Shown: positions 33,593 to 42,993, counted from the first letter of the stretch. The stretch is 60,346 nt of DNA from an uncultured Clostridia bacterium (GCA_927417275.1 CAKMJV010000023.1:1-60346); one strand, 5' to 3'. Notes: generated by a model not told the origin, from the letters alone. Numbers and translations are program-made.

Positions 33593-34871
33593 ATTTGTTA
33601 CTATTAATTCGAAAAATTCTAAGCCCATTTCACCGATACACTTGGTTGCACTGATTGATCTCGCTCTATTTGGACTACTTTCAATAAGAAGTGGTATTTT
33701 TGAGTCGTTTATTTTGTTACTTGGTGTAACGAAGGCTATTATAACCTATTTTACATTTTATACGCTCAGAAAGTTTAAAATGGGTGATTCATATCTCGCG
33801 CTGATCGTTTCTATGATTTTGAGTATGGGGCTCGCGATGCAACTCAGGCTGTCATTTGATGTTGGTGTTAAACAGTTCATTTGGTACTTAATTGGGATGT
33901 TCACATTTATCGTTACAAGTTCTATTTACCACAGCGTGTATAAACGTTTTAAATCGATTTGGTTTTTTTATTCACTCATGATCTTTCTCTTTGTGCTTAC
34001 TCTTTTAATTGGCACGAGAATAAACGGTGCTAAAAACTGGATTATTCTGGGAACTGTTTCGTTTCAGCCCTCTGAATTTATAAAAATATTGTTTGTGTAT
34101 TATATGGCCTCTTTTGTCGCAAATCCAGAGTCATTACAGATAAAAATAGCAGATAAAATAATACCACCTAAATGGACACTCATGGTCTCGGTTTTTACCG
34201 TGCTTGGATTTTTTGTGCTCCAGCGAGAGTTTGGAACCGCGTTGCTTATATTTATGGTCTACTTGTCAGTCGTATATGTATTTGAAAATGCAACTATTTT
34301 TGTGGCGGTCAATGCAATACTTGCTGGTGTATCCGCTTTTTTTGCGATACAACTCATGCCGCATCTAGGCGCTAGAATGGACAGCTGGTTAAATCCATTT
34401 GCAGATATCGCAGGAAAAGGCTATCAAATAACGCAATCACTCTTTGCAATAGGAAGCGGCAGTTTTTTTGGAACAGGACTTGGCATGGGATACCCTCATT
34501 TTATACCCAATGTTGAAACGGACTTTATTTTCTCAGCCATCTCTGAAGAAATGGGCATATTTGGCGGAATTGCCATTATCATATTATTTGTATTACTCGT
34601 GTACCGTGGAATTAAGATTTGTCTGCGTCTTCGAGAGCCATTTACAAAAGCACTCGCATTTGGACTGACGACAACGTTAGGTTTTCAAACCTTTCTAATT
34701 ATTGGTGGTGTAACGCGAGTAATTCCACTGACAGGCATCACATTACCATTTGTAAGTTATGGTGGTTCCTCTTTGATCTCAAGCTTCTTAATACTCGGTT
34801 TGCTACAGGCACTTTCAGGATCTATTTTAAGAGAGGAGGTGTTTGAAGTTGAAAAAATCGACAACGAATAG
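33585..34871 (+). CDS. SEDS peptidoglycan glycosyltransferase (FtsW/RodA family)
   Basis: A 428-residue protein with about ten membrane segments. Family signatures include NGAKNWIILGTVSFQPSEFI and the C-terminal ITLPFVSYGGSSLISSFLIL. SEDS proteins polymerise lipid II together with a class B PBP, encoded by the next gene, whose start overlaps by 23 bp. It is one of the largest conserved genes in this part of the window and reads intact. Confidence 0.94.
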   Translation: MDKFVTINSKNSKPISPIHLVALIDLALFGLLSIRSGIFESFILLLGVTKAIITYFTFYTLRKFKMGDSYLALIVSMILSMGLAMQLRLSFDVGVKQFIWYLIGMFTFIVTSSIYHSVYKRFKSIWFFYSLMIFLFVLTLLIGTRINGAKNWIILGTVSFQPSEFIKILFVYYMASFVANPESLQIKIADKIIPPKWTLMVSVFTVLGFFVLQREFGTALLIFMVYLSVVYVFENATIFVAVNAILAGVSAFFAIQLMPHLGARMDSWLNPFADIAGKGYQITQSLFAIGSGSFFGTGLGMGYPHFIPNVETDFIFSAISEEMGIFGGIAIIILFVLLVYRGIKICLRLREPFTKALAFGLTTTLGFQTFLIIGGVTRVIPLTGITLPFVSYGGSSLISSFLILGLLQALSGSILREEVFEVEKIDNE

Positions 34872-36279
34872 CCGAATACTTCATATTTTTGTATTAATCT
34901 GTTTGCTTTTTTTAACTTTGGTCTTCTACTTGAGTTATTTTGAACTACATGGAAAAGAACAAATCATGGGGAATAACTACAACAGACGTCTTAGAGCAAA
35001 AGAGGAAGGCATAATAAGGGGTAAAATTTTTGATCGTAACGGTGAGATATTAGCTGATACAAAGATTACAGATGGCATCTCTAGTAGAAGTTATCCCTAT
35101 AAAAAACTTTATGCGCATGTAATAGGTTATAATTCAAGCATTTATGGTAAGACGCTTTTAGAAGCGCGCTATAATGATACATTACTTGGTCTAAATGCAC
35201 TTGGACTTATGGGAAATGTGACGCGTCTTGTTACAGGTGAAGATAAAACGGGAAATAATATCATTTTAACCATTGACCATACGCTACAAGCATTGGCACG
35301 TGAATTAATAGGGGAAAAGCGTGGATCCATCGTCGCCATAAACCCAAAAACGGGTGAAATTTTGGCGATGGTAAGCACACCCGATTTCAATCCAAATGAG
35401 CAATCTTTAAAAGACAACTGGGCAGCGCTATCAACAAACGAAAACAGTCCACTTTTACCTAGAGCGATACTCGGACTTTATCCTCCAGGGTCCACATTTA
35501 AGGTAGTAACTGCAGTCGCGGCAATAGAAGAAGGACTTACCGATTACAGCGTCGAAGATTCTGGCAGTATCGTCATAGATGGAAAAACTTTTTCAAATGT
35601 CGGAAATAAATCTTATGGCACATTAGATATGACATCTGCAATGGCCTTCTCAAGTAACGTCTATTTTTCAAAAATGACAGAGGTTTTAGACGCAAAAGCT
35701 TTAATAAATGCTGCAGAAAATACAGGATTAAATAAAAATTTCAGTTTCGATTTGCCTTTAAATAAAAGCTCTATTAGCCGTGATTTAAGTAGTAAAACAG
35801 AATATGCAGCGACTGTTTTAGGACAAGGCAAACTGCTTGTTACACCGCTTCAAATGGCACTTATTTGTTCAGGGATAGCAAATGACGGCGTCATCATGAA
35901 ACCTTACTTGGTTAAAAGTATATCTGATACAAATAACTTGATTCTTTCAAATACATTAACTAAAAAATTATACACGTTCACAGATCGCGAAACCTCTGAA
36001 CAGATAAAAGAAATGATGATTGAAGTGGTTAAAAGTGGAACGGGTGTAAATGCTTCACTTTCTGAAATCGTGGTTGCTGGAAAAACTGGAACGGCTCAAA
36101 ATGAAAAATCAACGCAAGGTGGGGGAAATGACCATGCGTGGTTTATCGGCTTTGCACCTGCTGCTGACCCTGAAATTGCCATAGCTGTCATTATCGAGAA
36201 TCAAGAAAAAGATGGCGGTCAAATTGCTGCGCCAATCGCCAGAAAAATAATGTCCACATGGATTAGGAATAAGCGATGA
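34849..36279 (+). CDS. Class B penicillin-binding protein (transpeptidase)
   Basis: A 476-residue PBP starting at TTG 34849, with GAGGAGGTG ending about 8 nt before it; the TTG at 34843 is too close to that site. One N-terminal membrane anchor (about 10-32) is followed by a short dimerisation region and the transpeptidase domain. Active-site motifs are SxxK at 215-218 in PPGSTFK, SxN at 268-270 and KTG in VAGKTGTAQN. This is the PbpA-like short form, matching its RodA partner upstream. The end of the operon lacks a clear terminator. Confidence 0.93.
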   Translation: MKKSTTNSRILHIFVLICLLFLTLVFYLSYFELHGKEQIMGNNYNRRLRAKEEGIIRGKIFDRNGEILADTKITDGISSRSYPYKKLYAHVIGYNSSIYGKTLLEARYNDTLLGLNALGLMGNVTRLVTGEDKTGNNIILTIDHTLQALARELIGEKRGSIVAINPKTGEILAMVSTPDFNPNEQSLKDNWAALSTNENSPLLPRAILGLYPPGSTFKVVTAVAAIEEGLTDYSVEDSGSIVIDGKTFSNVGNKSYGTLDMTSAMAFSSNVYFSKMTEVLDAKALINAAENTGLNKNFSFDLPLNKSSISRDLSSKTEYAATVLGQGKLLVTPLQMALICSGIANDGVIMKPYLVKSISDTNNLILSNTLTKKLYTFTDRETSEQIKEMMIEVVKSGTGVNASLSEIVVAGKTGTAQNEKSTQGGGNDHAWFIGFAPAADPEIAIAVIIENQEKDGGQIAAPIARKIMSTWIRNKR

Positions 36280-36383
36280 ATTGTTAAGAAATCATCAAAT
36301 TATTCATTTTCAAAATAGAGTAAAATAGAATTATCTGAATTATCAGAACTCTATATGTGTGGACATCATTTTAGGAGGGGGAC

Positions 36384-37505
36384 ATGAGCAATAGAAAGAA
36401 ACATTTATTTGTTATAACATTACTTGTTTTTGTTTTGGTATTCGTTTCAGCATGTAATAACAATCAAGCGGAGTTACCTTTAGAAGAAACCGTGGGCGTT
36501 TTTGAGCCAAACTTCTCTGAAGAAAGTATGCTCGAAACGATTAAGACATTATCTTCTGTAGATAATGCACGAATCGCCGGATTTGAAGGGGAGTTTGAAG
36601 CTGCAAACTACATCAGCGAGCAATTTACTGCGATGGGATTAGAAGTGCGTACGCAGCAATTTCCAGTAAAAGCATATGTTGGTAATCATTTAGAACTCAA
36701 GGTTTCGTCGGAATCTGATAGAGTTATAAAAGATGCAAAAACCTTAAGTTTCAGTGGCGCAACACCAAAAGGTGGCATAGCGACTGAAATTGTACCGCTT
36801 GGCTTGGGGGCAGAGCGTGATTATGAAGGCGTCGACGTCACGGGCAAAATCGTTTTGATTCAGCGGGGCGGAGAGTTTTTTTATGTCAAAACAGAAAGAG
36901 CTGCTCAGTACGGAGCAGTGGCAGTGCTATTTTATGATCCAAATAGCGAAGCGGCACTTTCGGCAACTTTGACAGCATTATCGGAAATACCTGCAATCAG
37001 CATCTCGCGCTCTGAAGGCCAAGGATTTGAAAATGCCATTCAAGAGGGCAAGTCAGTGTCGGTATCTCTGGTTGTAGACGCTACGCATGAAGATTCAACG
37101 TCATCAAATATCATCGGACTTATTGGTTCTAATCATTATGTTCAAAACATGACGACAGAAGAAGTGGATACAGTTATAGCCATGCTTAATTTCGATATGG
37201 TTGGAGTAGGTGATTCATTTGATATCGGATCTGCGGAAGGCTTTATAGCGCGAGATTTGATCAAAATGGCACGCGAAACATTAGATGAAATGGGTTACCC
37301 ACCGACAACCTCAGTGACGGATCGCAGCGACCATGCACCGTTTGCTCGAGCAGGTATGGATGCGATCTATATTCAAGTGGGTCCATTTTTAGATTATCAT
37401 ACAGACTTTGATATCTTTGAAGCCATCCAACCTGAAATGCTCATCAAAGCATGTGAACTGGGTACAAAATTAATAGTGGATGTTATACCTGAGAAAATGC
37501 AATAA
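36384..37505 (+). CDS. M28-family lipoprotein lacking the catalytic core
   Basis: A 373-residue lipoprotein. The signal peptide ends in the lipobox VSAC with lipidated Cys 24. A PA domain lies at about 120-235. The M28 part then jumps from SSNIIG straight to LIGSNHYVQN. Known M28 peptidases have roughly 65-70 residues between these points, holding the HxD zinc ligands, the bridging Asp and the catalytic EE. The distal Asp (NFDMVG) and His (DYHTDFD) ligands remain. The in-frame loss at about 37,110-37,130 makes peptidase activity very unlikely. GGAGGGGG precedes the start. Confidence 0.82.
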   Translation: MSNRKKHLFVITLLVFVLVFVSACNNNQAELPLEETVGVFEPNFSEESMLETIKTLSSVDNARIAGFEGEFEAANYISEQFTAMGLEVRTQQFPVKAYVGNHLELKVSSESDRVIKDAKTLSFSGATPKGGIATEIVPLGLGAERDYEGVDVTGKIVLIQRGGEFFYVKTERAAQYGAVAVLFYDPNSEAALSATLTALSEIPAISISRSEGQGFENAIQEGKSVSVSLVVDATHEDSTSSNIIGLIGSNHYVQNMTTEEVDTVIAMLNFDMVGVGDSFDIGSAEGFIARDLIKMARETLDEMGYPPTTSVTDRSDHAPFARAGMDAIYIQVGPFLDYHTDFDIFEAIQPEMLIKACELGTKLIVDVIPEKMQ

Positions 37506-37519
37506 CGGGAGATTTAGTT

Positions 37520-38155
37520 ATGAATATAGGTGATAAGATATCATTTGGCAGATACGCGTGGCGCATACTTGACATCGAAAATGATCGCGCATTAATCTTA
37601 ACAGAAGACATAGTGGATCAGCATGCCTATCATAATCGAGCGGGTGATGTAACTTGGGCAGAGTGTGCATTAAGGCAATATCTTAATGGAGCGTTCTATG
37701 ATACCTTTAGTGAGGATGAAAAGTATAGAATCGTAACGGTTACAAATAAAAATGATGACAATCCTTGGTTTGGAGCATTTGGCGGTGTAGAGACGCAAGA
37801 CCGTATATTTTTGCTTAGCATTGAAGATGTCGTATATAAATACTTTGGTGACAGCAGCAAAAACCTTTTAAACCGAAGTCCTAAACAGGATTATTGGTTT
37901 CAAAGAAAAGATGAAAATAATGATAAGAGAAAATCAAGTTATAAGGGTTATATTTGGTGGTGGTGGCTTAGAACACCTGGTCGATCGAACCGAAGAGCGG
38001 TGTACATTCATGGAGATGGTAATGTGGGTATACAGGGAAATGGCACTTATAAATATAGCAGCAATACGGTGCATCGCTTAAGCGGGGACAATAGTGGTGG
38101 CGTTCGACCCGCTTTGTGGTTAAATATAAGTATATGCTTAGAAGGTGACAAATAG
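37520..38155 (+). CDS. DUF6273-type protein
   Basis: A 211-residue cytoplasmic protein with no signal peptide. The sequence GDKISFGRYAWRILDIEND, WAECALRQYLNGAFYDTFSE, a WWWWLRTPG segment and GGVRPALWLN near the end are the pattern of DUF6273-type domains, which have a C-type-lectin-like look. Function unknown. Unusual are the four adjacent tryptophans. It follows the M28 lipoprotein gene by 14 bp and abuts the aldo/keto reductase start directly, suggesting one transcript. Confidence 0.75.
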   Translation: MNIGDKISFGRYAWRILDIENDRALILTEDIVDQHAYHNRAGDVTWAECALRQYLNGAFYDTFSEDEKYRIVTVTNKNDDNPWFGAFGGVETQDRIFLLSIEDVVYKYFGDSSKNLLNRSPKQDYWFQRKDENNDKRKSSYKGYIWWWWLRTPGRSNRRAVYIHGDGNVGIQGNGTYKYSSNTVHRLSGDNSGGVRPALWLNISICLEGDK

Positions 38156-39319
38156 ATGAACTATAGATTAAATCCTAAAAATAACGATCAACTCTCAGCC
38201 CTTGGGTTTGGGTGCATGCGTTTTTCAAAAGATGAAAAAGAAGTTGAAAAACAGATTATACATGCAATTGAGTCCGGTGTTAACTATTTTGATACAGCCT
38301 ATATCTATCCAAACAGTGAAGTTGTTTTAGGAAGGGTACTGGCGCAGGGGTATCGGAAACAAGTTAAAGTTGCTACGAAGTTACCGCCCTACTTGGTAAA
38401 AAAATATGAGGACTTAGATAAAATTTTCTTAACAGAATTAGAACGCCTTCAAACGGACTATATCGACTATTATTTAATTCATATGCTGACTGACACCAAC
38501 ACATGGAATAGACTGATTGATTTGGGGATATTGCGTTGGATAGAAGATAAAAAGCAAAAAGGACAAATCATCAATTTAGGCTTCTCTTATCATGGAGGAC
38601 GGGATGAATTTGTTAAAATGGTAGATATATTTGACTGGGATTTTTGTATGATTCAGTACAATTATTTGGATGAGCATAATCAGGCGGGAAAAAGTGGCTT
38701 ACAATACGCTGCTTCAAAGGGCATGCCTGTTATGGTTATGGAGCCCTTACGTGGCGGCAAACTTGTTTCTAATCTTCCAAAGGAAGTTTATAGCATTTGG
38801 GAGAATGCTTATGTAAAAAGAACACCAGCAGATTGGGCTTTTCGCTGGCTGTGGAATCATCCTGAGGTTACAGTGGTGCTATCTGGGATGAATTCGATGG
38901 AAATGCTCGATGAAAATATAAGCGTTGCATCCGATATGGCGCCAAATGATTTTGATGAAGCGGATTTTAAATTGTTTGATGAAGTAAGGCAAATCTTAAT
39001 TGAAAAGATTAAGATTCCTTGTACGGCATGTAACTACTGTATGCCATGTCCTCAAGGTGTGGATATACCTACCTGTTTTTCTTGTTACAATGATCGTGAA
39101 ATAGAAGGTAAATTTCTAGCGATAGGGAAATATGTGATGCAGACGAGCTTGAAAAGCGAACCTCACAATGCATCACTGTGTACAAAGTGCAGAATATGCG
39201 AAAAACATTGTCCACAAAACATTGAAATTAGTAAAGAGTTAACAACTGTTGTAAAGAAAATGGAAGGTTTTTACTACAAACCGCTTAGAGTTATAATAAA
39301 GCGCTTATACAAGATGTAA
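38156..39319 (+). CDS. Aldo/keto reductase with C-terminal iron-sulfur domain
   Basis: A 387-residue protein. The N-terminal AKR barrel has DTAYIYPNSEVVLGRVL and a catalytic Lys in VKVATKLPP. The C-terminal ferredoxin-like region has two cysteine sets, CTACNYCMPCPQGVDIP (about 285-301) and CTKCRICEKHCP (about 341-352). These iron-sulfur AKRs are common in anaerobes; substrates are unknown. The gene starts right after the stop of the DUF6273 gene. Confidence 0.9.
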   Translation: MNYRLNPKNNDQLSALGFGCMRFSKDEKEVEKQIIHAIESGVNYFDTAYIYPNSEVVLGRVLAQGYRKQVKVATKLPPYLVKKYEDLDKIFLTELERLQTDYIDYYLIHMLTDTNTWNRLIDLGILRWIEDKKQKGQIINLGFSYHGGRDEFVKMVDIFDWDFCMIQYNYLDEHNQAGKSGLQYAASKGMPVMVMEPLRGGKLVSNLPKEVYSIWENAYVKRTPADWAFRWLWNHPEVTVVLSGMNSMEMLDENISVASDMAPNDFDEADFKLFDEVRQILIEKIKIPCTACNYCMPCPQGVDIPTCFSCYNDREIEGKFLAIGKYVMQTSLKSEPHNASLCTKCRICEKHCPQNIEISKELTTVVKKMEGFYYKPLRVIIKRLYKM

Positions 39320-39367
39320 ACTTATATTAATCCTATACATGTGATACACATAAAACATTGACGCAGA

Positions 39368-39399
39368 ATAGCCCACACCTTTACATCGATGTGGGCTAT
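39368..39399. other. 10-bp hairpin, possible terminator without T tract
   Basis: ATAGCCCACA (39368-39377) and TGTGGGCTAT (39390-39399) pair perfectly. What follows is CAGTCTTAATTT, not a clean T run, so termination would be inefficient. It lies between the aldo/keto reductase gene and the SOS promoter. Confidence 0.5.
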
Positions 39400-39421
39400 C
39401 AGTCTTAATTTATTTGAAACA

Positions 39422-39456
39422 GAACACTTGTTCTTTTTCATCGTTTCAGATATAAT
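39422..39456 (+). promoter_or_regulatory. SOS promoter: LexA (DinR) box over the -35
   Basis: GAAC-ACTT-GTTC (39422-39433) matches the Gram-positive LexA consensus GAACNNNNGTTC exactly. Its right half supplies the -35 (TTGTTC, 39428-39433), 17 bp before TATAAT at 39451-39456. LexA bound here would block the promoter of the Y-family polymerase gene. Confidence 0.88.
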
Positions 39457-39516
39457 AGTAGACAGATAAATGCTAGATTATGAACGGATTGATTTGGAAA
39501 GAAAGGTGTGCTGAAC

Positions 39517-40800
39517 ATGAATAATCGCACGTATATTTGTATAGACCTCAAATCCTTTTATGCTTCGGTGGAGTGCGTAGAACGTGGCCTGGATCCAATG
39601 ACCACAAACCTTGTCGTTGCTGACCCCGAACGGTCCGAGAAAACCATCTGTCTTGCCATTACACCTTCTATGAAAGCACTGGGCATTAAAAATAGATGTC
39701 GGATTTTTGAAATACCAAGTCACGTTGAATACATCATCGCACCACCAAGAATGCAAAAATACATCGATTATGCCGCAGAAATCTATGCCATTTACTTAAG
39801 ATTTGTTTCAAAAGAGGACATTCATATCTATTCGGTTGATGAAGCGTTTTTAGATCTTACGGATTACCTTAAGACCTATCAAATGAACGCGAAAGAAATG
39901 GCCTTGATGCTAATGGGAGAGATTCTTCGTGAAGTAGGCGTGCGCGCCACCTGTGGCATCGGCACGAATTTATACTTAGCAAAAATTGCACTTGATATTA
40001 CAGCAAAACATGCTCCAGACTTTATCGGTGTACTGAGTGAATCTTCTTTTCGAGAAATTCTGTGGGATCACACACCGCTAACAGATTTTTGGCGTATAGG
40101 AAAAGGCACTGCGACAACCCTCGCCAAGTATGGCATTCACACGATGCAGCAGATTGCTGAAATGGATGAGGATTTTCTTTATAAATTATTTGGCATCGAT
40201 GCAGAATTACTCATCGACCATGCTTGGGGGCGTGAACCCGTTACCATCGCGGATATTAAGGCATACAAACCCAAAACAAATGGTCTTTCAAGTGGACAGG
40301 TGCTAATGAAAGATTATACATTTGATGAAGGGCGATTGATCGTTCGAGAAATGATGGATTTGCTTTGCTTGGACCTCGTGGATAAAGGATTAATCACAGA
40401 TTCTGTGTCGATACAGATTGGATACTCTAATACATTACACGTTGAACCCGCGAGAGGTACGGCTAAATTGAACAAACCCACCAGTGCAGACAGTATGATA
40501 CTCCCGGCAGTAACGGCTCTGTATGAGCGCATCGTAGACCCTAAAAAGCCTGTACGCAGAATCAACATCTCATGTAATCATGTGATACGTGATGACGAAC
40601 ATGAAGCCGTTCAGATGAGTTTGTTTGATAATACGGAAGAAGACATCTCTAATGCGCGTAACCAAAAAGTACAAAAGGCTGTACTGGACATAAAAAAGAA
40701 ATATGGAAAGAATGCAGTTTTAAAGGGTATGAACTACACTGAAGCCGCAACCACAAGAGAGCGTAATCGTCAGATCGGAGGGCATAAAAGTGGCGAATAG
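39517..40800 (+). CDS. Y-family (UmuC/UvrX-like) translesion DNA polymerase
   Basis: A 427-residue polymerase starting at ATG 39517 with GAAAGGTG 8 nt upstream. Catalytic residues are visible in YICIDLKSFYASVECVERG (first Asp) and IYSVDEAFLDLTDYL (Asp-Glu pair). The little-finger domain and a C-terminal ImpB/MucB-type tail follow. The branch is that of Gram-positive UvrX/YqjW, regulated by LexA and paired with YolD. It overlaps the YolD-like gene by 11 bp. Confidence 0.92.
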   Translation: MNNRTYICIDLKSFYASVECVERGLDPMTTNLVVADPERSEKTICLAITPSMKALGIKNRCRIFEIPSHVEYIIAPPRMQKYIDYAAEIYAIYLRFVSKEDIHIYSVDEAFLDLTDYLKTYQMNAKEMALMLMGEILREVGVRATCGIGTNLYLAKIALDITAKHAPDFIGVLSESSFREILWDHTPLTDFWRIGKGTATTLAKYGIHTMQQIAEMDEDFLYKLFGIDAELLIDHAWGREPVTIADIKAYKPKTNGLSSGQVLMKDYTFDEGRLIVREMMDLLCLDLVDKGLITDSVSIQIGYSNTLHVEPARGTAKLNKPTSADSMILPAVTALYERIVDPKKPVRRINISCNHVIRDDEHEAVQMSLFDNTEEDISNARNQKVQKAVLDIKKKYGKNAVLKGMNYTEAATTRERNRQIGGHKSGE

Positions 40801-41128
40801 ACCGAAATCCCCTATGCCGATTTCTGAGCGTGCAAAGCAGTTTTTACCTTTTGCTGCTGTTAAAGGACTCCCAGAAGCACTAGCAAAAAAAGAAAAGGTG
40901 AGCGAATTAAAAGTCGAAATGACGGAAGCGTTGGCCATGAGGTTAGATGAAAAACTAAAGTGTATCCAAAAGGGGGATCGGGTTACTGTCACTTATTATC
41001 ATACGGATGCGTATGTTAAACTAACAGGAGCCGTTGATCACATAGACCCCATTTTCCGCACGATACAAATAGATGATACGATGATAGAAATTGATGATCT
41101 ATTGGATTTAGATCTTATGAACGAATAG
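40790..41128 (+). CDS. YolD-like protein
   Basis: A 112-residue protein starting at GTG 40790 behind GGAGGG. It opens MPISERAKQFLPFAAVKGLP and contains GDRVTVTYYHTDAYVKLTGA, both typical of the YolD-like family that accompanies Y-family polymerases and is thought to act like UmuD. Coupled by an 11-bp overlap to the polymerase, it is SOS-controlled. Confidence 0.9.
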   Translation: MANRPKSPMPISERAKQFLPFAAVKGLPEALAKKEKVSELKVEMTEALAMRLDEKLKCIQKGDRVTVTYYHTDAYVKLTGAVDHIDPIFRTIQIDDTMIEIDDLLDLDLMNE

Positions 41129-41148
41129 AGCAGAAAGGAGGCTATATT

Positions 41149-41442
41149 ATGGAAATTCTCATAAATAAAAACGTAGAAGTTTTTCTTAAGAAGAAAAGTT
41201 CCAACATTCTTACTTTACGTTTAGTACGCACGGGCGGAGGCTGATGTGGTTCTTATTCGCTACCCGAAGTTGGGTATCGGGTTCCAGAGGTTCTGGAACA
41301 TTATAATCTGTATCAGATAGACGGAATATCCGTTTACGTTATGAAAAATGTAAATACGTATAATAACAAACTAGAATTTGTAGCGAATAAATTGCTCTTT
41401 ATCACAACTTTAGATGTAAAAGGCGTTAAAACAGGCGTTTAA
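41149..41442 (+). CDS. HesB-like selenoprotein with in-frame UGA (Sec 32)
   Basis: ATG 41149 follows AAGGAGG (41136-41142). The frame is interrupted once by TGA at 41242-41244 and closes with TAA at 41440-41442: 97 residues with Sec at position 32 in RTGGG-U-CGSYSLP. Small HesB-related proteins (TIGR01911) carry selenocysteine exactly where HesB/IscA proteins have their conserved Cys, and the continuation LPEVGYRVPEVLEHYNLYQI stays protein-like. A hairpin TACCC-GAAGTT-GGGTA (41261-41276) lies 16-31 nt after the UGA, the range of bacterial SECIS elements; an 8-bp stem (41281-41299) follows. Probably involved in iron-sulfur or redox chemistry. Its 3' end overlaps the convergent hydrolase gene by 17 bp. 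Confidence 0.85.
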
Positions 41443-42832
41443 TCAGTGCTTCGATTTGTTCAGCGAGCGGTGCTTCCTTTATGTTTAAAAGGGTTTGATT
41501 AAAGAATGTTACTGCAGTTTTCCCTTGAAAAATCGAAAGTTGATCGCCATTGACATCACCCAACATATTAAGTTTTTTTGTGAGAGGTGAAAATAGATAC
41601 ATTAAAGTAAAGTCGGAATGATCTGTATCTTCCATTTGATACAGGGAGGTTTCGGCTTTGTTTTTTTCTATGATTTGCATTAAATTTTTATTATTCGGTC
41701 CAAATTTCCATTCATCACTTCTGAAAAAAAGCGTTGGAATCGTTAACCCCTTGTTGATGTCGTCTTCTTCTAACGGCTCTACCCATGGATCATATGCCAA
41801 AATGGATTTGATTCTTTCATCCGTTATGCCCAGAAAAACAGCTGCACCACCACCCGTGGAGTGACCAAGTAACCCGATTTTATCTAAATCTAAATGACCC
41901 TTCAGAACCTCTGGTCCTGATTGCCCCATATTATATGTTTCTAGTTGATTTAATACATAAGAAATATCACCTGCAAAGGTTTTGATTAGTTTGTTTCCGT
42001 TTTCAAGAAAGGCTTGTGCGTAATCCGTAGAAGGCAATGTTTTTTCTGAAAAATAGGCGACACTGCCGTCTGTAAATGCAGTGGCAACCGAACCATAGGT
42101 ATGTTCGATGCCGATAACGATGTATCCATTGCTTGCAAGTGATTCAGCCATGTTAGCATGTAGCAATCGTGAACTTGACCAGCCGTGAGACAAGATGATT
42201 ACGGGATATGTTTCTAGGGCATCAGACATCGGTGCATCAAAATAAGCATGTGATGGGACGAGTGACAGCTGACTTAATGCAAAACTCGGTAAGTTCCCTA
42301 ACTGTGCAAGTCCTTTTGTGACGGCGTTCCCATTAAATAACCAAGGTTCTTCGGGCGTGGACACATTCGAATTTGTAGGGTACCACACTTGGAACATGAA
42401 TTTTCGAGGGGTATTGGGTGTGTCAACATACGCTTCTATACGTGACAAGTCGGTTACATCAAATACAGTTGTGCCCACAGAATACTTTCCCTCAGGCGCG
42501 GTTAATCGCGGAACTGGGAAGGCAAACATCACAGAGCCTGTAATTACGATAAAAAGAGTGATTCCAATTTTTAAGTACATATAGCTTGAGGCCTGTAGTG
42601 ATGCTGTATTTTTAAATAAATATATGAATAAGATCGGCGTTAAAACCATACCTGAGAGATAAAGAAATGTAAAATGCCATCTTACACCCTGAACGATGAT
42701 TTGAAGGATGAGCGTGATGTCCAAGAGCAGCGTAAATAAGACCAACAGTTTGATAAATTTTAAGTTTGATATCATGAACAGACCATATAAGATGGTCGTA
42801 AATAGTATAATTATGCCTTCAAATATGTACAT
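41426..42832 (-). CDS. Membrane-anchored alpha/beta-hydrolase (PAF acetylhydrolase-like)
   Basis: A 468-residue protein. ATG at 42830-42832 was chosen, with GGAAGGAG upstream, over a start eight codons earlier. The N-terminal ~110 residues form about four membrane segments. The hydrolase domain has the nucleophile elbow LLGHSTGGGAAVFLG and the oxyanion region VIILSHGWSSSR. It resembles platelet-activating-factor acetylhydrolase/lipase-type enzymes. It is convergent with the selenoprotein gene and overlaps its end. Confidence 0.85.
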   Translation of the reverse strand: MYIFEGIIILFTTILYGLFMISNLKFIKLLVLFTLLLDITLILQIIVQGVRWHFTFLYLSGMVLTPILFIYLFKNTASLQASSYMYLKIGITLFIVITGSVMFAFPVPRLTAPEGKYSVGTTVFDVTDLSRIEAYVDTPNTPRKFMFQVWYPTNSNVSTPEEPWLFNGNAVTKGLAQLGNLPSFALSQLSLVPSHAYFDAPMSDALETYPVIILSHGWSSSRLLHANMAESLASNGYIVIGIEHTYGSVATAFTDGSVAYFSEKTLPSTDYAQAFLENGNKLIKTFAGDISYVLNQLETYNMGQSGPEVLKGHLDLDKIGLLGHSTGGGAAVFLGITDERIKSILAYDPWVEPLEEDDINKGLTIPTLFFRSDEWKFGPNNKNLMQIIEKNKAETSLYQMEDTDHSDFTLMYLFSPLTKKLNMLGDVNGDQLSIFQGKTAVTFFNQTLLNIKEAPLAEQIEALIKRLF

Positions 42833-42993
42833 GGTATTTGCTCCTTCCAATTGCATTTAAGATGGGGTCAGAATACCATGTACGTATTCAGATGTCAATC
42901 TTATAGTAAGGTAATTTATTTATTGCTTAAAGCATGTGTTATAATAGAATAAAACATACGGTTTACACCAACAATCTGATAAGGAGTTCAATT

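Noticed and set aside
37520..38155. DUF6273-type protein as variable protein of a diversity-generating retroelement
   Set aside because: The end has a lectin-like look, but there is no reverse transcriptase, template repeat or adenine-biased variable repeat in the window.
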